Source: a virus
IMG/VR virus record: IMGVR_UViG_3300032322_001976
Coordinates: 1 to 24,838 of that record
Length of the DNA stretch: 24,838 nt
Reading direction: 5' to 3' (one strand)
Shown: one piece after another, positions 1 to 7,718 of the stretch
Numbering within the stretch: position 1 is the stretch's first letter
Layout: each line of letters begins with the position of its first letter
Notes under the pieces: generated by a model
What the model was told of the DNA's origin: nothing
What the model saw: the letters and a program-made list of their open reading frames with translations, nothing else
The model's database searches: none
Position numbers and translations under genes: made by a program

Positions 1-419
1 ACCGCGTTGTGGTTACTGTTCTGTGGGTCCGCGCTGTTTGATCTGTTGCTGCTTAAGTAGTTGTTAGTTCCATTTGCTAGCACTCCAGTTCTGCGGTTGT
101 AGTTCCAACCACTCTCCGTACCGAAGCGTGTTGGTGCTCCACCCACCAGCGGCACCAACGCGCCGGCCAGGGTGCGGGCACCAGCCATAATGGGGGCAGC
201 TTTGATTACGCTAGACGCTTGGCTAATTGTTCCCCCCGAAACACCCAAATAACCATCAACAACCAGACTGTCGATAAATGTGTTATAGGCTGATTTAGTG
301 TCATCTTCTAGACCCAGAAGGTTGCCAGCTGCAACGTCAGCAGCAATCACTCGATCTAGGTAGTCGCTAACTGGTGCTGAATACTGCCGGGTGTACCAGT
401 AGGGGTTGAGCAGCCACAT
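1..419 (-). CDS. Tail fibre / appendage-like protein, 3' end cut by the contig edge
   Basis: An open frame starts at ATG (419) and runs off the left edge, giving 139 residues without a stop. The start overlaps the upstream gene's stop as TGATG, a sign of translational coupling. The visible C-terminal part has 'WNYNRRTG' followed by 'LSSNRSNSADPQNSNH', a pattern I associate with receptor-facing ends of cyanophage structural proteins, usually preceding a lectin-like sandwich domain. The middle is rich in Ala, Gly and Val. It is the last of a run of appendage genes, which supports a structural role. The identity of the missing domain cannot be seen. Confidence 0.6.
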   Translation of the reverse strand, partial: MWLLNPYWYTRQYSAPVSDYLDRVIAADVAAGNLLGLEDDTKSAYNTFIDSLVVDGYLGVSGGTISQASSVIKAAPIMAGARTLAGALVPLVGGAPTRFGTESGWNYNRRTGVLANGTNNYLSSNRSNSADPQNSNHNA

Positions 420-937
420 CAGCTCAATGCCTCGACAAAATCAGTCGGCAGATCGAACATTGTGGCCATCGCGGCTACCTCTGCTGCTATCGGCGCCGGC
501 ACCAGCCCGCTTGCCCGCGCCTGTGCCCAGGCCGCTAGGAAGGTGACCGGGTTACCGTCTGCCGCCTGCCCCAGCCCTACGCCCAGCATCAGATGCAGCA
601 CTGGGGCAGCGGTAGCAGCGGTGGCAACCAACTGATTTACCGCCGGATCTGCGGCCAGCATCCCCGCGAACTGCACCCACTGGGCAACAGCTGGAGGGGG
701 AGGGGGAGCAGGCAACGGGACCAACGCCCACCCGAGACGCAGTACGCCAGAGTCGAGGTCTACGTTTTGCGTGGCCTTCAGTCCGTACACTGCTGGGTCG
801 TAGCTCTCCGGCTGCGGCTGCTGCTCAATCCACAGCATGACCACAGGCGGCTGCAGGCCCACTACGTCTGCATCGTCAACGCGGGGCCAGTCGATTAGTG
901 AATCGGACTCGGGGTTATAGAGGATCCGCTGCATCAC
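419..937 (-). CDS. Hypothetical protein of the tail-fibre block
   Basis: This is a 172-residue protein. The GTG at 937 overlaps the preceding stop (TAGTG), and an ATG lies one codon further in, so the exact start is uncertain by one residue. The N-terminal half contains 'YNPESDSLIDWPRVDDADV' and a Pro-rich linker with five consecutive prolines. The C-terminal half is an Ala/Val/Leu-rich helical region. It resembles hypothetical proteins sitting next to fibre genes in marine and freshwater phages, which might be fibre-assembly or attachment factors. No catalytic motif is visible. The role is inferred only from position between two fibre-like genes. Confidence 0.6.
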   Translation of the reverse strand: MMQRILYNPESDSLIDWPRVDDADVVGLQPPVVMLWIEQQPQPESYDPAVYGLKATQNVDLDSGVLRLGWALVPLPAPPPPPAVAQWVQFAGMLAADPAVNQLVATAATAAPVLHLMLGVGLGQAADGNPVTFLAAWAQARASGLVPAPIAAEVAAMATMFDLPTDFVEALS

Positions 938-1434
938 TAGAGCCTCACTGCGGGCATCATTACTTTTGCTCCTGCGCCTCCGCCACCTGACGGCGCCTGG
1001 GTGACATGGATAGTCACTAGGGAGCCAGCCGGTATCTGCTGATTTGCACTGACAAACGCAGTCGAGAAAACTGCTGCAGTTGTTGTTGTTGAACTGGTGT
1101 TACCGACTGCAATTGTCGGTAACGTGGAAAATATCGACGTCCCATCAATTCTGATGTCGAACTGCAGTGCTGAACCGATTGGGGCGCTACTGGACCATAG
1201 CGGCACAGTCGTCAGCCAGCGGTCCAAGGGCCAATGGTGGACCGTCATTTTTGTCCCCTGGACTGCGGATGAAGTTTCATCGCCTATCGAAAGGAAGATA
1301 GGGTCTTCAACTGAAGCCCATTTCGGCGGAGCGCTTAACCCTTGCGAGACAAAAACCTGACCCGTAATTCCGGGGCTGCCGTCGAGCTGTACCGGTGTTT
1401 TGAAGTTAGGTGGCGTTAAAAAATCTTTCGCCAT
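937..1434 (-). CDS. Tail fibre-like structural protein
   Basis: This 165-residue protein starts at ATG 1434, overlapping the upstream stop as TAATG. Near residues 19-40 it has 'GSPGITGQVFVSQG' and 'PPKWASV', a short peptide found repeatedly in phage fibre and adhesin proteins. The rest is rich in Ser, Thr and Val with a Gly-rich tail ('PSGGGGAGA'), typical of beta-structured virion appendages. No enzymatic motif is visible. It probably forms part of a fibre or a chaperoned tip together with the genes on either side. Confidence 0.65.
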   Translation of the reverse strand: MAKDFLTPPNFKTPVQLDGSPGITGQVFVSQGLSAPPKWASVEDPIFLSIGDETSSAVQGTKMTVHHWPLDRWLTTVPLWSSSAPIGSALQFDIRIDGTSIFSTLPTIAVGNTSSTTTTAAVFSTAFVSANQQIPAGSLVTIHVTQAPSGGGGAGAKVMMPAVRL

Positions 1435-2225
1435 TAACCCAGCACCACAACGCGGTACGCATTAGTTGCGGGCGCAGTCGCAAATACAACTGTCGCCGCG
1501 TTCACACTGGGGCGCTGTACATCTACTTCCACATCATCAAATTGCCCCGAGTTGGGGAATACTCGCACTATTACATCGCGAGTATTAAAGTTGTGTGTTA
1601 CCGTATGACTTGTGTTACTGCTATCACCGACGTTTGCGGAGAACTTCCGCAGCCGTCCACTCCAGTCTTTTAATGTCTGCGGGGAAACCGCCAGGTCAGT
1701 GGCGGTTCCGGCGTCCACCTCCGGCTGCGTTGCCAGGCGCATGATGCCTGACTGCGTTGTGCTCGCAGTTGGGGCGGCGGTGCCCATCACGGTCCAGCTC
1801 ACTGCCGTGCTACCCAACGTGCCGTTCACCGCTGTCTGGCGGTACGTCACACCAGCGCTAGTGCCTTCCTCCACCGTGGTGGTGGCCTGCTTCAGCTCGG
1901 GGAACGTGTTCGCGTCGAACGCTCGGGCCATTGCCGACGCAGCGCCGTTCCAGATATAGATGCCGTTCTCAGCGCCTGCGGTCTGCACACGCACCAGCAC
2001 CCGATCGCCGCTGGCCATCGTGACGGCGTCGATCGTTGCGCCAGGGCTGGCCAGGTTTAGGTTGGCTTGCGTCGCAACCCGGCAGGAGTCCTTCCAGGCC
2101 AGCCCTTCGACCGCTGAGTCCACATAACCTTTGGTTGCGGCATCGCTGCTCGCCTGCGGCGCAGGTAGGTTCTTACAGGTGGAAACTCCCTGGAAGTCGA
2201 AGTCAGTAAGAATGGGGCGGGACAT
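1434..2225 (-). CDS. Tail fibre / appendage protein
   Basis: A 263-residue protein. Its N-terminus has 'DAATKGYVDSAVEGLAWKD', which resembles the start of cyanophage fibre domains that follow a trimeric attachment segment. Residues near 160-190 contain 'SGIMRLATQPEVDAGTATD' and then 'AVSPQTL', a recurring long-tail-fibre peptide. The C-terminal part ('TVTHNFNTRDVIVRVF') resembles a small beta domain, also common at the ends of phage fibre proteins. The order of domains fits an adhesion protein. The family calls are from memory of motifs, not a search. Confidence 0.75.
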   Translation of the reverse strand: MSRPILTDFDFQGVSTCKNLPAPQASSDAATKGYVDSAVEGLAWKDSCRVATQANLNLASPGATIDAVTMASGDRVLVRVQTAGAENGIYIWNGAASAMARAFDANTFPELKQATTTVEEGTSAGVTYRQTAVNGTLGSTAVSWTVMGTAAPTASTTQSGIMRLATQPEVDAGTATDLAVSPQTLKDWSGRLRKFSANVGDSSNTSHTVTHNFNTRDVIVRVFPNSGQFDDVEVDVQRPSVNAATVVFATAPATNAYRVVVLG

Positions 2226-2244
2226 GTCGATACCTGGCGGAGGG

Positions 2245-2835
2245 TTAGTTCAAACGGGCCTGACCCGCAGTCGCCGGATTCAATGTCACGACAACCTGAT
2301 TCACACTTGTGTGTGCAATATCACCTTCTATCTCTTGCCCACCTGCATTAAGAAGTTCAACTGCAGGTCTAAAGCCTAGATTGTGATTGATTGTCCATGT
2401 CGTTGAAGGAGCCGATTGTGTATAAATGAACTCAGCTCCAGGCTGAACAGGGGATACAGGGTCAGTTCCCCCATCAGTGCTACCACTGCTCGACTCTGTA
2501 AAGCTGTAAGGTTCTGAGTAAAGAGCGAAACCGCATACGGGCAGGCAATCTCGCATTTGCTTGTACTCCTGCCCGTAGAGTGTGGAATCCAGCCCTGCAC
2601 CAAGAGATTGCCCCGAGGGCGCTCCAACCTGCATACCTATCTGCATAACCCGCAAAGCGAGAAGATGGGCAGTTAGGTATGCAACTGCATCCCTGCGAAT
2701 ATCCTCGTTGCCCCAGACATTAGCAGGAACGTCCCTCTCAGCCTTGTTGATAGTGGTGTCAACCACTGCTAACTGCTGCTCCCCGAACTCGGGGAACCGC
2801 TCCTTAAAGGTAGCTTCAGTCAGCAGCAGGCCCAT
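2245..2835 (-). CDS. Head-tail adaptor (DUF4054-like) with fibre-like C-terminal domain
   Basis: A 196-residue protein beginning four bases after the previous stop. Residues 1-95 resemble the DUF4054 head-tail connector fold: 'FKERFPEFGEQQLAVVDTTI', then a helix containing 'DAVAYLTAHLLALRVMQ'. Such proteins join the portal ring to the tail. After a Ser/Gly/Pro-rich linker (about 112-135), residues 140-196 form a separate domain with 'WTINHNLGFRPAVELLNAGG', which is usually seen in tail-appendage proteins. The fusion is unusual because an adaptor normally ends after the first domain. The first domain is fairly sure and the second likely. Confidence 0.75.
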   Translation of the reverse strand: MGLLLTEATFKERFPEFGEQQLAVVDTTINKAERDVPANVWGNEDIRRDAVAYLTAHLLALRVMQIGMQVGAPSGQSLGAGLDSTLYGQEYKQMRDCLPVCGFALYSEPYSFTESSSGSTDGGTDPVSPVQPGAEFIYTQSAPSTTWTINHNLGFRPAVELLNAGGQEIEGDIAHTSVNQVVVTLNPATAGQARLN

Positions 2836-2839
2836 TGGA

Positions 2840-3271
2840 TCAATCCCCGCCAGTCAGCGTGTTGATCCGCCTGGTGATGGCCTGGCGGAGGGGAACTCGC
2901 TGCTCATCACTCAGCCAAGCTTCAAGCTTCTGAAGGTCATGGGTTGTAGCCACGACTTTGACAGCGTCGGAGATCTTGAGCGTTGAGATGGAAACGTCGT
3001 CCGGGATGTTGAGGTCGTCCTTGTCAAGAGTGTCCTTGACTTCAACCTCGTCCATGACGCGCAGTGCCCCGAGGGCGAGCAGGCGCTGCGCGTAGGTCTT
3101 CTCCTTGATCTCTTCCCAATCCTTGTCTTCGATCTTGTTGAGCCCATCGCGAATACGGACAGTCGTGGACTCTCCGGTGACTTTCGCGATCTTGCTGAAC
3201 ATGATGGAACACTCCGGGGCACACGGAGGGTTTTCAAGCTCGGGGGCGTAGAAGACGTTGACGCTGGCCAT
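2840..3271 (-). CDS. Small head-region protein of unknown function
   Basis: A 143-residue, Lys/Asp/Glu-rich and largely helical protein between the major capsid protein and the DUF4054 adaptor. Gene order in related phages suggests a head completion or connector role. Cysteines sit at residues 17 and 21 ('PPCAPECSIMF'). The central part (about 40-110) has alternating charged and hydrophobic residues, and the C-terminus ('LRQAITRRINTLTGGD') looks amphipathic. I do not recognise a family. Its start is the only ATG consistent with the gap to the capsid gene. Confidence 0.6.
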   Translation of the reverse strand: MASVNVFYAPELENPPCAPECSIMFSKIAKVTGESTTVRIRDGLNKIEDKDWEEIKEKTYAQRLLALGALRVMDEVEVKDTLDKDDLNIPDDVSISTLKISDAVKVVATTHDLQKLEAWLSDEQRVPLRQAITRRINTLTGGD

Positions 3272-3315
3272 GAGTGAAGAGGGTCCTGAAGGATTTATGA
3301 ACTGGTTATACCTTA

Positions 3316-4233
3316 TCAGGCTTTTTCCAGCACCATGACAGAACGGGGGTAGTAGATGGCTACGCCGCCATGCCGAGCGTGGGCTGGCACGGTGTACTCC
3401 AGGCCCTGCAGCTGAGCCGCGAAGAACTCCAGTGGCTGGGGAAGGTGCATCTCCAGCTTGTCCGGGTTGCGGTTGTAGCAGATGACCCGGTCTTTGCTCA
3501 GGAAACCACCAGAGTTATTGGCGGTGAGTTCATTGATAGGCTCGATGTCCTTGATCACCTCGTTGGTATTGAGGAAGAACTGCATTACAGTGGTGTCGGA
3601 TGCAGTCCCGAGCTTGGTGGTGGAGATCTTACGGAACACGTTGTAGGGCACCAGCATGGTGTCCGGTTGTTCCTTCATGTTGCTGTTGCTAACAAGCCGG
3701 GTGACCGGCTCGTTGAGCAGCTCCAGTAGTTCGTCAGCAGTGATAGTGGAGCTATCAAACCACTTGTCGGGGACAATCTTGTCCAGTTGGTCTGAGTTAA
3801 AGAAGCCCCGGAGGCCAGCAGCCGTATCACCGAAGTACGCGATGCGTTGCATGGTCTCTTCGTAGACGCGCCGCACAGCATTGGCCCGACGCTGCTCCAA
3901 ATTGGTGTTGGGGACTTCAGCGGCAGCACGGAGTTCCTGCACGGTGTAGCCGAAGGACGAACCGTAGGAGTCCACCTTGTTGGTGACCTCGCGTCTGAAG
4001 ACGTCAGCGCGGGGCAGATCCTTCGCCTTGTCGGCTATCCGCCGCATGGACCCCTGTTGGTCGTAGATGCGGTAGGTGTAGCTGTCCTTGCCACGGGAAA
4101 CCTCGCTGTTGATAGGCAGCACCTGGCTGTACTTAATGTCCGCATACTCAACCTGAAAGACTTCAGGAAGAATGTGCTCAAGTTCCCTCGCGAGGAAGAA
4201 ACCGATGGTGTCGAGGCGGATGTCGTTGGGCAT
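3316..4233 (-). CDS. Major capsid protein (DUF2184-like)
   Basis: A 305-residue protein if started at ATG 4233. This start is chosen because GAGAGG lies 8 bases upstream, while the 28-residue extension available upstream is low-complexity. The N-terminus ('LARELEHILPEVFQVEYAD') and the following 'QVLPINSEVSRGKDSYTYRIYDQ' block match the DUF2184 type of HK97-fold capsid proteins. A G-G-F loop near residue 240 and a C-terminal 'ARHGGVAIYYPRSVMVLEKA' fit the end of that fold. It follows the prohead protease and a cement protein in the usual head-gene order. It assembles as the icosahedral shell. Confidence 0.85.
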   Translation of the reverse strand: MPNDIRLDTIGFFLARELEHILPEVFQVEYADIKYSQVLPINSEVSRGKDSYTYRIYDQQGSMRRIADKAKDLPRADVFRREVTNKVDSYGSSFGYTVQELRAAAEVPNTNLEQRRANAVRRVYEETMQRIAYFGDTAAGLRGFFNSDQLDKIVPDKWFDSSTITADELLELLNEPVTRLVSNSNMKEQPDTMLVPYNVFRKISTTKLGTASDTTVMQFFLNTNEVIKDIEPINELTANNSGGFLSKDRVICYNRNPDKLEMHLPQPLEFFAAQLQGLEYTVPAHARHGGVAIYYPRSVMVLEKA

Positions 4234-4241
4234 GATCGGAG

Positions 4242-4247
4242 CCTCTC
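4242..4247 (-). promoter_or_regulatory. Ribosome binding site of the major capsid gene
   Basis: GAGAGG on the minus strand lies 8 bases before ATG 4233. It is one of the few clear Shine-Dalgarno sites in the window and decides the capsid start over the longer frame. It overlaps a CTCGCGAG palindrome (4245-4252). Confidence 0.6.
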
Positions 4248-4313
4248 GCGAGGGGGGAAAACAGGAAGGGACTGGGGGGACTAAGGGTTGAAGATTCCGG
4301 CGAAGCCGGAGGA

Positions 4314-4937
4314 TCAATCGGCGGTGAAGGTGGCGGCAACCATCTCGATCTCCAGGAGAGCGAGGCCCGCACCGGAGGTCTTGCTCAAGAAGCGAGCACC
4401 GTTGGTGAATTGGGTGGTCCGGGTGGCCGAGAGCGTGGTGCAGAATCGACCCTGGAAGGCGCCGGCCACCGTGGCGGAGTGATCGACGTCCCAGAAGCGG
4501 ACGGGGCTGGTGAGACTCACGGCCTCGGTGACAAACACCCAGATCTGGCCCCGGCGGAGGCAGTTGAGCGCCCTCCGAGTGGGGTAACCAGGGCGGCCAT
4601 CGGTGGCCAGGTTGGTGCCGGGGATGCCGGTCGAGAGGTAGCTGGCGCTGCCGGAGGCGACACCTTCAAAGGTGAAGGAGTCGATCAGGATGCCCATGTT
4701 CCCGGTAGCACCGGTCGACAGGGTGAGGGCGTTGTCGTCCCGACCGGCTGTTGTGTCAACCTGGACCAGGGCTCCAAAGGGCAGAGCCCCTGCGGTCTGG
4801 TTGATCCCGCTGAACTGGTCGTAGGAGTTCAGGTTGCCCAGCATGCCTTCATGGGCGGCTGCTGAAGTGAAGGGGTAGCTGGACTGAACACCTTGAGGAT
4901 TGGTGACCGTTGTCGGTGTGAAGGCTACAGGGGACAT
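4314..4937 (-). CDS. Structural cement / capsid decoration protein
   Basis: A 207-residue protein between the prohead protease and the major capsid protein. The N-terminal part has 'AAAHEGMLGNLNSYDQFSG'. The centre has 'DGRPGYPTRRALNCLRRGQ' and then 'VRFWDVDHSATVAGAFQGRF', a layout I associate with Gp24-type structural cement proteins. It is beta-rich, with many Thr, Gly and Ser residues. Such proteins bind the outer surface of the shell and stabilise it. Position and motif support the role. The exact family label is less certain. Confidence 0.7.
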   Translation of the reverse strand: MSPVAFTPTTVTNPQGVQSSYPFTSAAAHEGMLGNLNSYDQFSGINQTAGALPFGALVQVDTTAGRDDNALTLSTGATGNMGILIDSFTFEGVASGSASYLSTGIPGTNLATDGRPGYPTRRALNCLRRGQIWVFVTEAVSLTSPVRFWDVDHSATVAGAFQGRFCTTLSATRTTQFTNGARFLSKTSGAGLALLEIEMVAATFTAD

Positions 4938-4988
4938 GATTTGAGAGGGCTAACCTCGGAAAAGGGATCAGTGAGCAATCGGTAAAGG

Positions 4989-6311
4989 TCAGCGCTTGCG
5001 AGAAGCGGTCAGGGGTTTCCGCCAGTCTTGGGTGACTTTGCTGGCGTAACCATCCGAGGCGGCAGCTGCGTCCTTGCGCTGGACACCTCGGAGGGCGGTG
5101 CGGAGCCGGCCTGTGGAATCAGTGGAGGCGGAGTCTCCTCTTGAAGAGGGGGGCTCGGGGTCTTCGGTTGTGTCGCTGGCGTCGAGTGTGGCCAGGGCAC
5201 CTTCGACGCGGCCACGCATCAACTCGACAGACATTTCATCGTCAGGGGCTTCGCCGAAGATGTTCTCGTAGGCGGCGATGTAGAGGTCGTCATCCCCAAT
5301 ACCATCGAAGACGAAGTCGTCGTCAAAGGCGGGGGCGAGACGGCGCAGTGTATCTAAGCGGGCGGACACAAGTGCGTCGATGCGCTCAGCGGGAATCTGG
5401 GCGAGGACTGCGTCAATGTTGTCCTCGTCTAAGGTGATTTCGCCCTCGGGGGCTTCATCGAGCGCAGCTTGCAGGCCGTCAGCGCGGCCCTCGGCGGCTT
5501 CTTTTTCAGCCTCAACATCGCTGAGGTCTGCCTTCAGGGTGGTGACTTCTTCAACCAGCGCGGTGTTTGCAGAGCGTAAATCACCAATCTCCTTCGCACT
5601 GTCACGCACGAATGCTTGGATGAGCGGAGCGACATCGGAGGCGACATCGACGTCGACCCCATCGAGCTTGATACGGACAGTGGACATAGCTGGGATTGCG
5701 GGGGTTACGGACTCGGGGGGATCGAGAAGTTCCTGATCGAAAGATACTGCGGACGCGGAATCCATCTCATCGAGGAGGAGACGAACTTCGGGACCGGCCC
5801 GTCCCTTGGGGACGATGGCGATGTGGTTGACACGGATGTTGCGTTGGACACCGTCGTAGGCTTCGCCCGAGGGTGTTTTACCGGGGGTGGGGTCGTAGTC
5901 GACCCTGTATCCGGCGGAGACTTCGACTGCGTGATCGGCAGAGTCCTTGTTTTGGATATTGGTGATCGACTTCTTATCTGTGACGAGAAGGGCTACTTCA
6001 ACAAAGCCGTCACTGAAGTGGACATGAGATCCCGCATGCCCTATTTGAAACATCTTGGTATTTTCCGCGTCAAGCAATGAGGGCGGATGCCTCCAAGTGA
6101 CCGGCTTCATCCCGAAGGAAGCCAGTGTTTCCGGCTTGCTTACTTCCTCCTCAGGGCGGTATTCCGTCTCGATGGAGCCGTCTGCACGGCGGTATTTCTG
6201 GAGGCCGGTGCGGGCTGTTCGGGCGCGGACCTTGAGGTAGCCCGTTTCCCGGTCGATCTCGCTACCCACGATGGGCAGCGACAGGAAGTCGTAGCGAGTG
6301 GCTGTGATCAT
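4989..6311 (-). CDS. Prohead protease fused to scaffold (DUF2213-like)
   Basis: A 440-residue protein. Residues 1-180 match the DUF2213 family: 'VTWRHPPSLLDAENTK', 'VEVSAGYRVDYDPTPGKTPSGE' and 'IRVNHIAIVPKGRAGPEVRL'. His75, Ser132 and His163 are candidate catalytic residues of a herpesvirus-like assembly protease. Residues about 230-295 are a long charged coiled coil, followed by an acidic region (about 305-375) and a basic Ser-rich tail, as expected for an internal scaffold removed during maturation. A 6-bp hairpin ends two bases before its ATG. It precedes cement and capsid genes in the canonical order. Confidence 0.85.
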   Translation of the reverse strand: MITATRYDFLSLPIVGSEIDRETGYLKVRARTARTGLQKYRRADGSIETEYRPEEEVSKPETLASFGMKPVTWRHPPSLLDAENTKMFQIGHAGSHVHFSDGFVEVALLVTDKKSITNIQNKDSADHAVEVSAGYRVDYDPTPGKTPSGEAYDGVQRNIRVNHIAIVPKGRAGPEVRLLLDEMDSASAVSFDQELLDPPESVTPAIPAMSTVRIKLDGVDVDVASDVAPLIQAFVRDSAKEIGDLRSANTALVEEVTTLKADLSDVEAEKEAAEGRADGLQAALDEAPEGEITLDEDNIDAVLAQIPAERIDALVSARLDTLRRLAPAFDDDFVFDGIGDDDLYIAAYENIFGEAPDDEMSVELMRGRVEGALATLDASDTTEDPEPPSSRGDSASTDSTGRLRTALRGVQRKDAAAASDGYASKVTQDWRKPLTASRKR

Positions 6312-6313
6312 GG

Positions 6314-6330
6314 GCCAGCTTACGGCTGGC
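6314..6330 (-). other. Hairpin directly upstream of the prohead protease start
   Basis: On the minus strand GCCAGC, a 5-base loop (CGTAA) and GCTGGC form a perfect 6-bp stem that ends two bases before ATG 6311. It would lie in the ribosome entry region. No T-run follows, so a terminator is unlikely. A role in translation control is inference. Confidence 0.4.
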
Positions 6331-6338
6331 GTTTAGCG

Positions 6339-7415
6339 CTAGACGTATTTCCGCCTTAGTTGCATAGCAGCTTCGTGGTCTTTTATTAGACTGTTGTTTA
6401 GGCTGCTGTAAAAGCCCTTTATTACGGGCAGCGCGGTGTCGAAATCCCCGTTGTTAACCCGCCTTTCTACAAGATCCAGCTTGTCGTCCCACCTAAAATC
6501 AAACTCCCGTCTTGCCCGAGGGGATAATCCTATCCTGTATGGGACTTCCCTCATCTCTTCGCTTAAGAAAGTCCCTGCTTCAGATTCGTGAGCTAGAGAG
6601 GCGAGCCCGAAGTCGATAAAGCGAAGGTCTTTTGTCTTGCGGTTATACAAGATATTATTTGAGTGTGCGTCGTTGTGGATTAACCCGTGGGTGTGCATCA
6701 CCCTGTAGGCTCCGTGCATGCTCTTCTTAGCGGATAGTGGCGCCCGTTCGTCCACTCCATAAAATGTGCTCCAGGTCATTTCTGACAGTGGTCTATGGTT
6801 AGGGAGATGCTCCATAACCATTACCCTGTCTGAAGCTTTGAACAACTTAGGTGCAGGGACCCCAATGTCATTGGCGTACTTGTGAGCCTCAGCTTCCGCT
6901 GTTATTGTCAGGTCGTCGCCACTTGAATAGCGGGGGTCTCTGCGGTCACCATGATTGTACTTTAGGCCGTATTTCTCAGAGGGGTGTACGATGTAATTGC
7001 CGAATGCTCCACGCTCTGAGCAGGCCCGTACTTTAGGCGTGAAAGCGTCGGTTATGTAATTAGTAATACCTTGAGCAGCACACGCAGCGGCGTGAGCTTT
7101 CTTGTTTTCTTCAAAGACGCTCCATTTCTTGCCACCCTTCCGGGCTTCCGCCTCGATCCGATCCCAGTCTTCGCCGGGGGTGGAGAAGCCTTTCCAGTTG
7201 GGATCGCGGCGGCCCCAGCGGCGGAGCGCTGCACGACCGAGAAGGGCTCCGCCAAAAACAGCGCCTGCCCCGAGGGCGACCTTGCCAATCAGGCTCGGGG
7301 TGATCCGGGAGGATGTGGACGTTGTCTTCTTAGAGCACTTCTTATTAGCGGGGATGCCGGATTTCCCGCACTTCTTGTCCAAACGCAGCTGCGCTGCGGT
7401 CAGTTGCAGTTCCAT
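6339..7415 (-). CDS. Membrane-anchored protein kinase-like protein with cysteine module
   Basis: A 358-residue protein. Residues 16-27 are the cysteine module 'CGKSGIPANKKC' and residues 43-63 are a Gly/Ala-rich hydrophobic segment, probably membrane-spanning. From about 130 a protein kinase fold follows: a Gly-rich strand ('RGAFGNYIV', 135-143), candidate ATP lysine Lys152, alpha-C Glu near 174-176, hinge 'VMVMEHLP', catalytic loop 'HNDAHSNN' (247-254, base Asp249, metal Asn254) and 'IDFG' (Asp268). All key residues are present, so it may phosphorylate a host or phage protein, lipid or sugar. The motifs recall RIO/Bud32/Kdo-kinase-like families. It overlaps the DUF6321-like gene by 16 bases. 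The substrate is unknown. Confidence 0.8.
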   Translation of the reverse strand: MELQLTAAQLRLDKKCGKSGIPANKKCSKKTTSTSSRITPSLIGKVALGAGAVFGGALLGRAALRRWGRRDPNWKGFSTPGEDWDRIEAEARKGGKKWSVFEENKKAHAAACAAQGITNYITDAFTPKVRACSERGAFGNYIVHPSEKYGLKYNHGDRRDPRYSSGDDLTITAEAEAHKYANDIGVPAPKLFKASDRVMVMEHLPNHRPLSEMTWSTFYGVDERAPLSAKKSMHGAYRVMHTHGLIHNDAHSNNILYNRKTKDLRFIDFGLASLAHESEAGTFLSEEMREVPYRIGLSPRARREFDFRWDDKLDLVERRVNNGDFDTALPVIKGFYSSLNNSLIKDHEAAMQLRRKYV

Positions 7416-7717
7416 TTCCGCAGCGACTTGTTGATCCGAGAATCGGGATCATTCGCGGTGGCCGCGCTGGTTAGCTTCCGCTTCATCCCCGACATGCGGG
7501 AGCAGAACCTCCGCCGTCGTTCTGCTCTTGCCGATCCGGGTTTTAGCTTCGACGGGTCTGTTGTTACCGCCAGGGAGAGCTTTGAGCCTGGGTTCTGCTT
7601 GCGGTAGGAGGCGATGCCCTTGGCGTTCAGGCCGCCCTCGGGGTTCTTCCCTTCCTTGCGTTGCCAGGCGGGGGATTTGTTGTCGAGGCGGATGGTGAGA
7701 GGTGTGAGGCTCCCCAT
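7400..7717 (-). CDS. DUF6321-like protein
   Basis: A 105-residue basic protein started at ATG 7717, one base after the previous stop. A longer TTG start at 7732 would overlap that stop. It contains 'SPAWQRKEGKNPEGGLNAKG', 'SYRKQNPGSKL', 'RRRRFCSRMSGMKRKL' and 'NDPDSRINKSLRKWNC'. I recognise this as the short Lys/Arg-rich domain labelled DUF6321, widespread in cyanophages and other marine phages, with no established function. It sits inside the cysteine-module cassette, which hints at a virion or DNA-associated role. Family recognition is strong and function unknown. Confidence 0.8.
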   Translation of the reverse strand: MGSLTPLTIRLDNKSPAWQRKEGKNPEGGLNAKGIASYRKQNPGSKLSLAVTTDPSKLKPGSARAERRRRFCSRMSGMKRKLTSAATANDPDSRINKSLRKWNCN

Positions 7718-7718
7718 C

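Noticed and set aside
5141-5437. Plus-strand frames such as this Arg-rich one within the prohead protease gene
   Set aside because: All long plus-strand frames lie opposite confident minus-strand genes, have Arg- or Ser-rich shadow composition and show no family motif.
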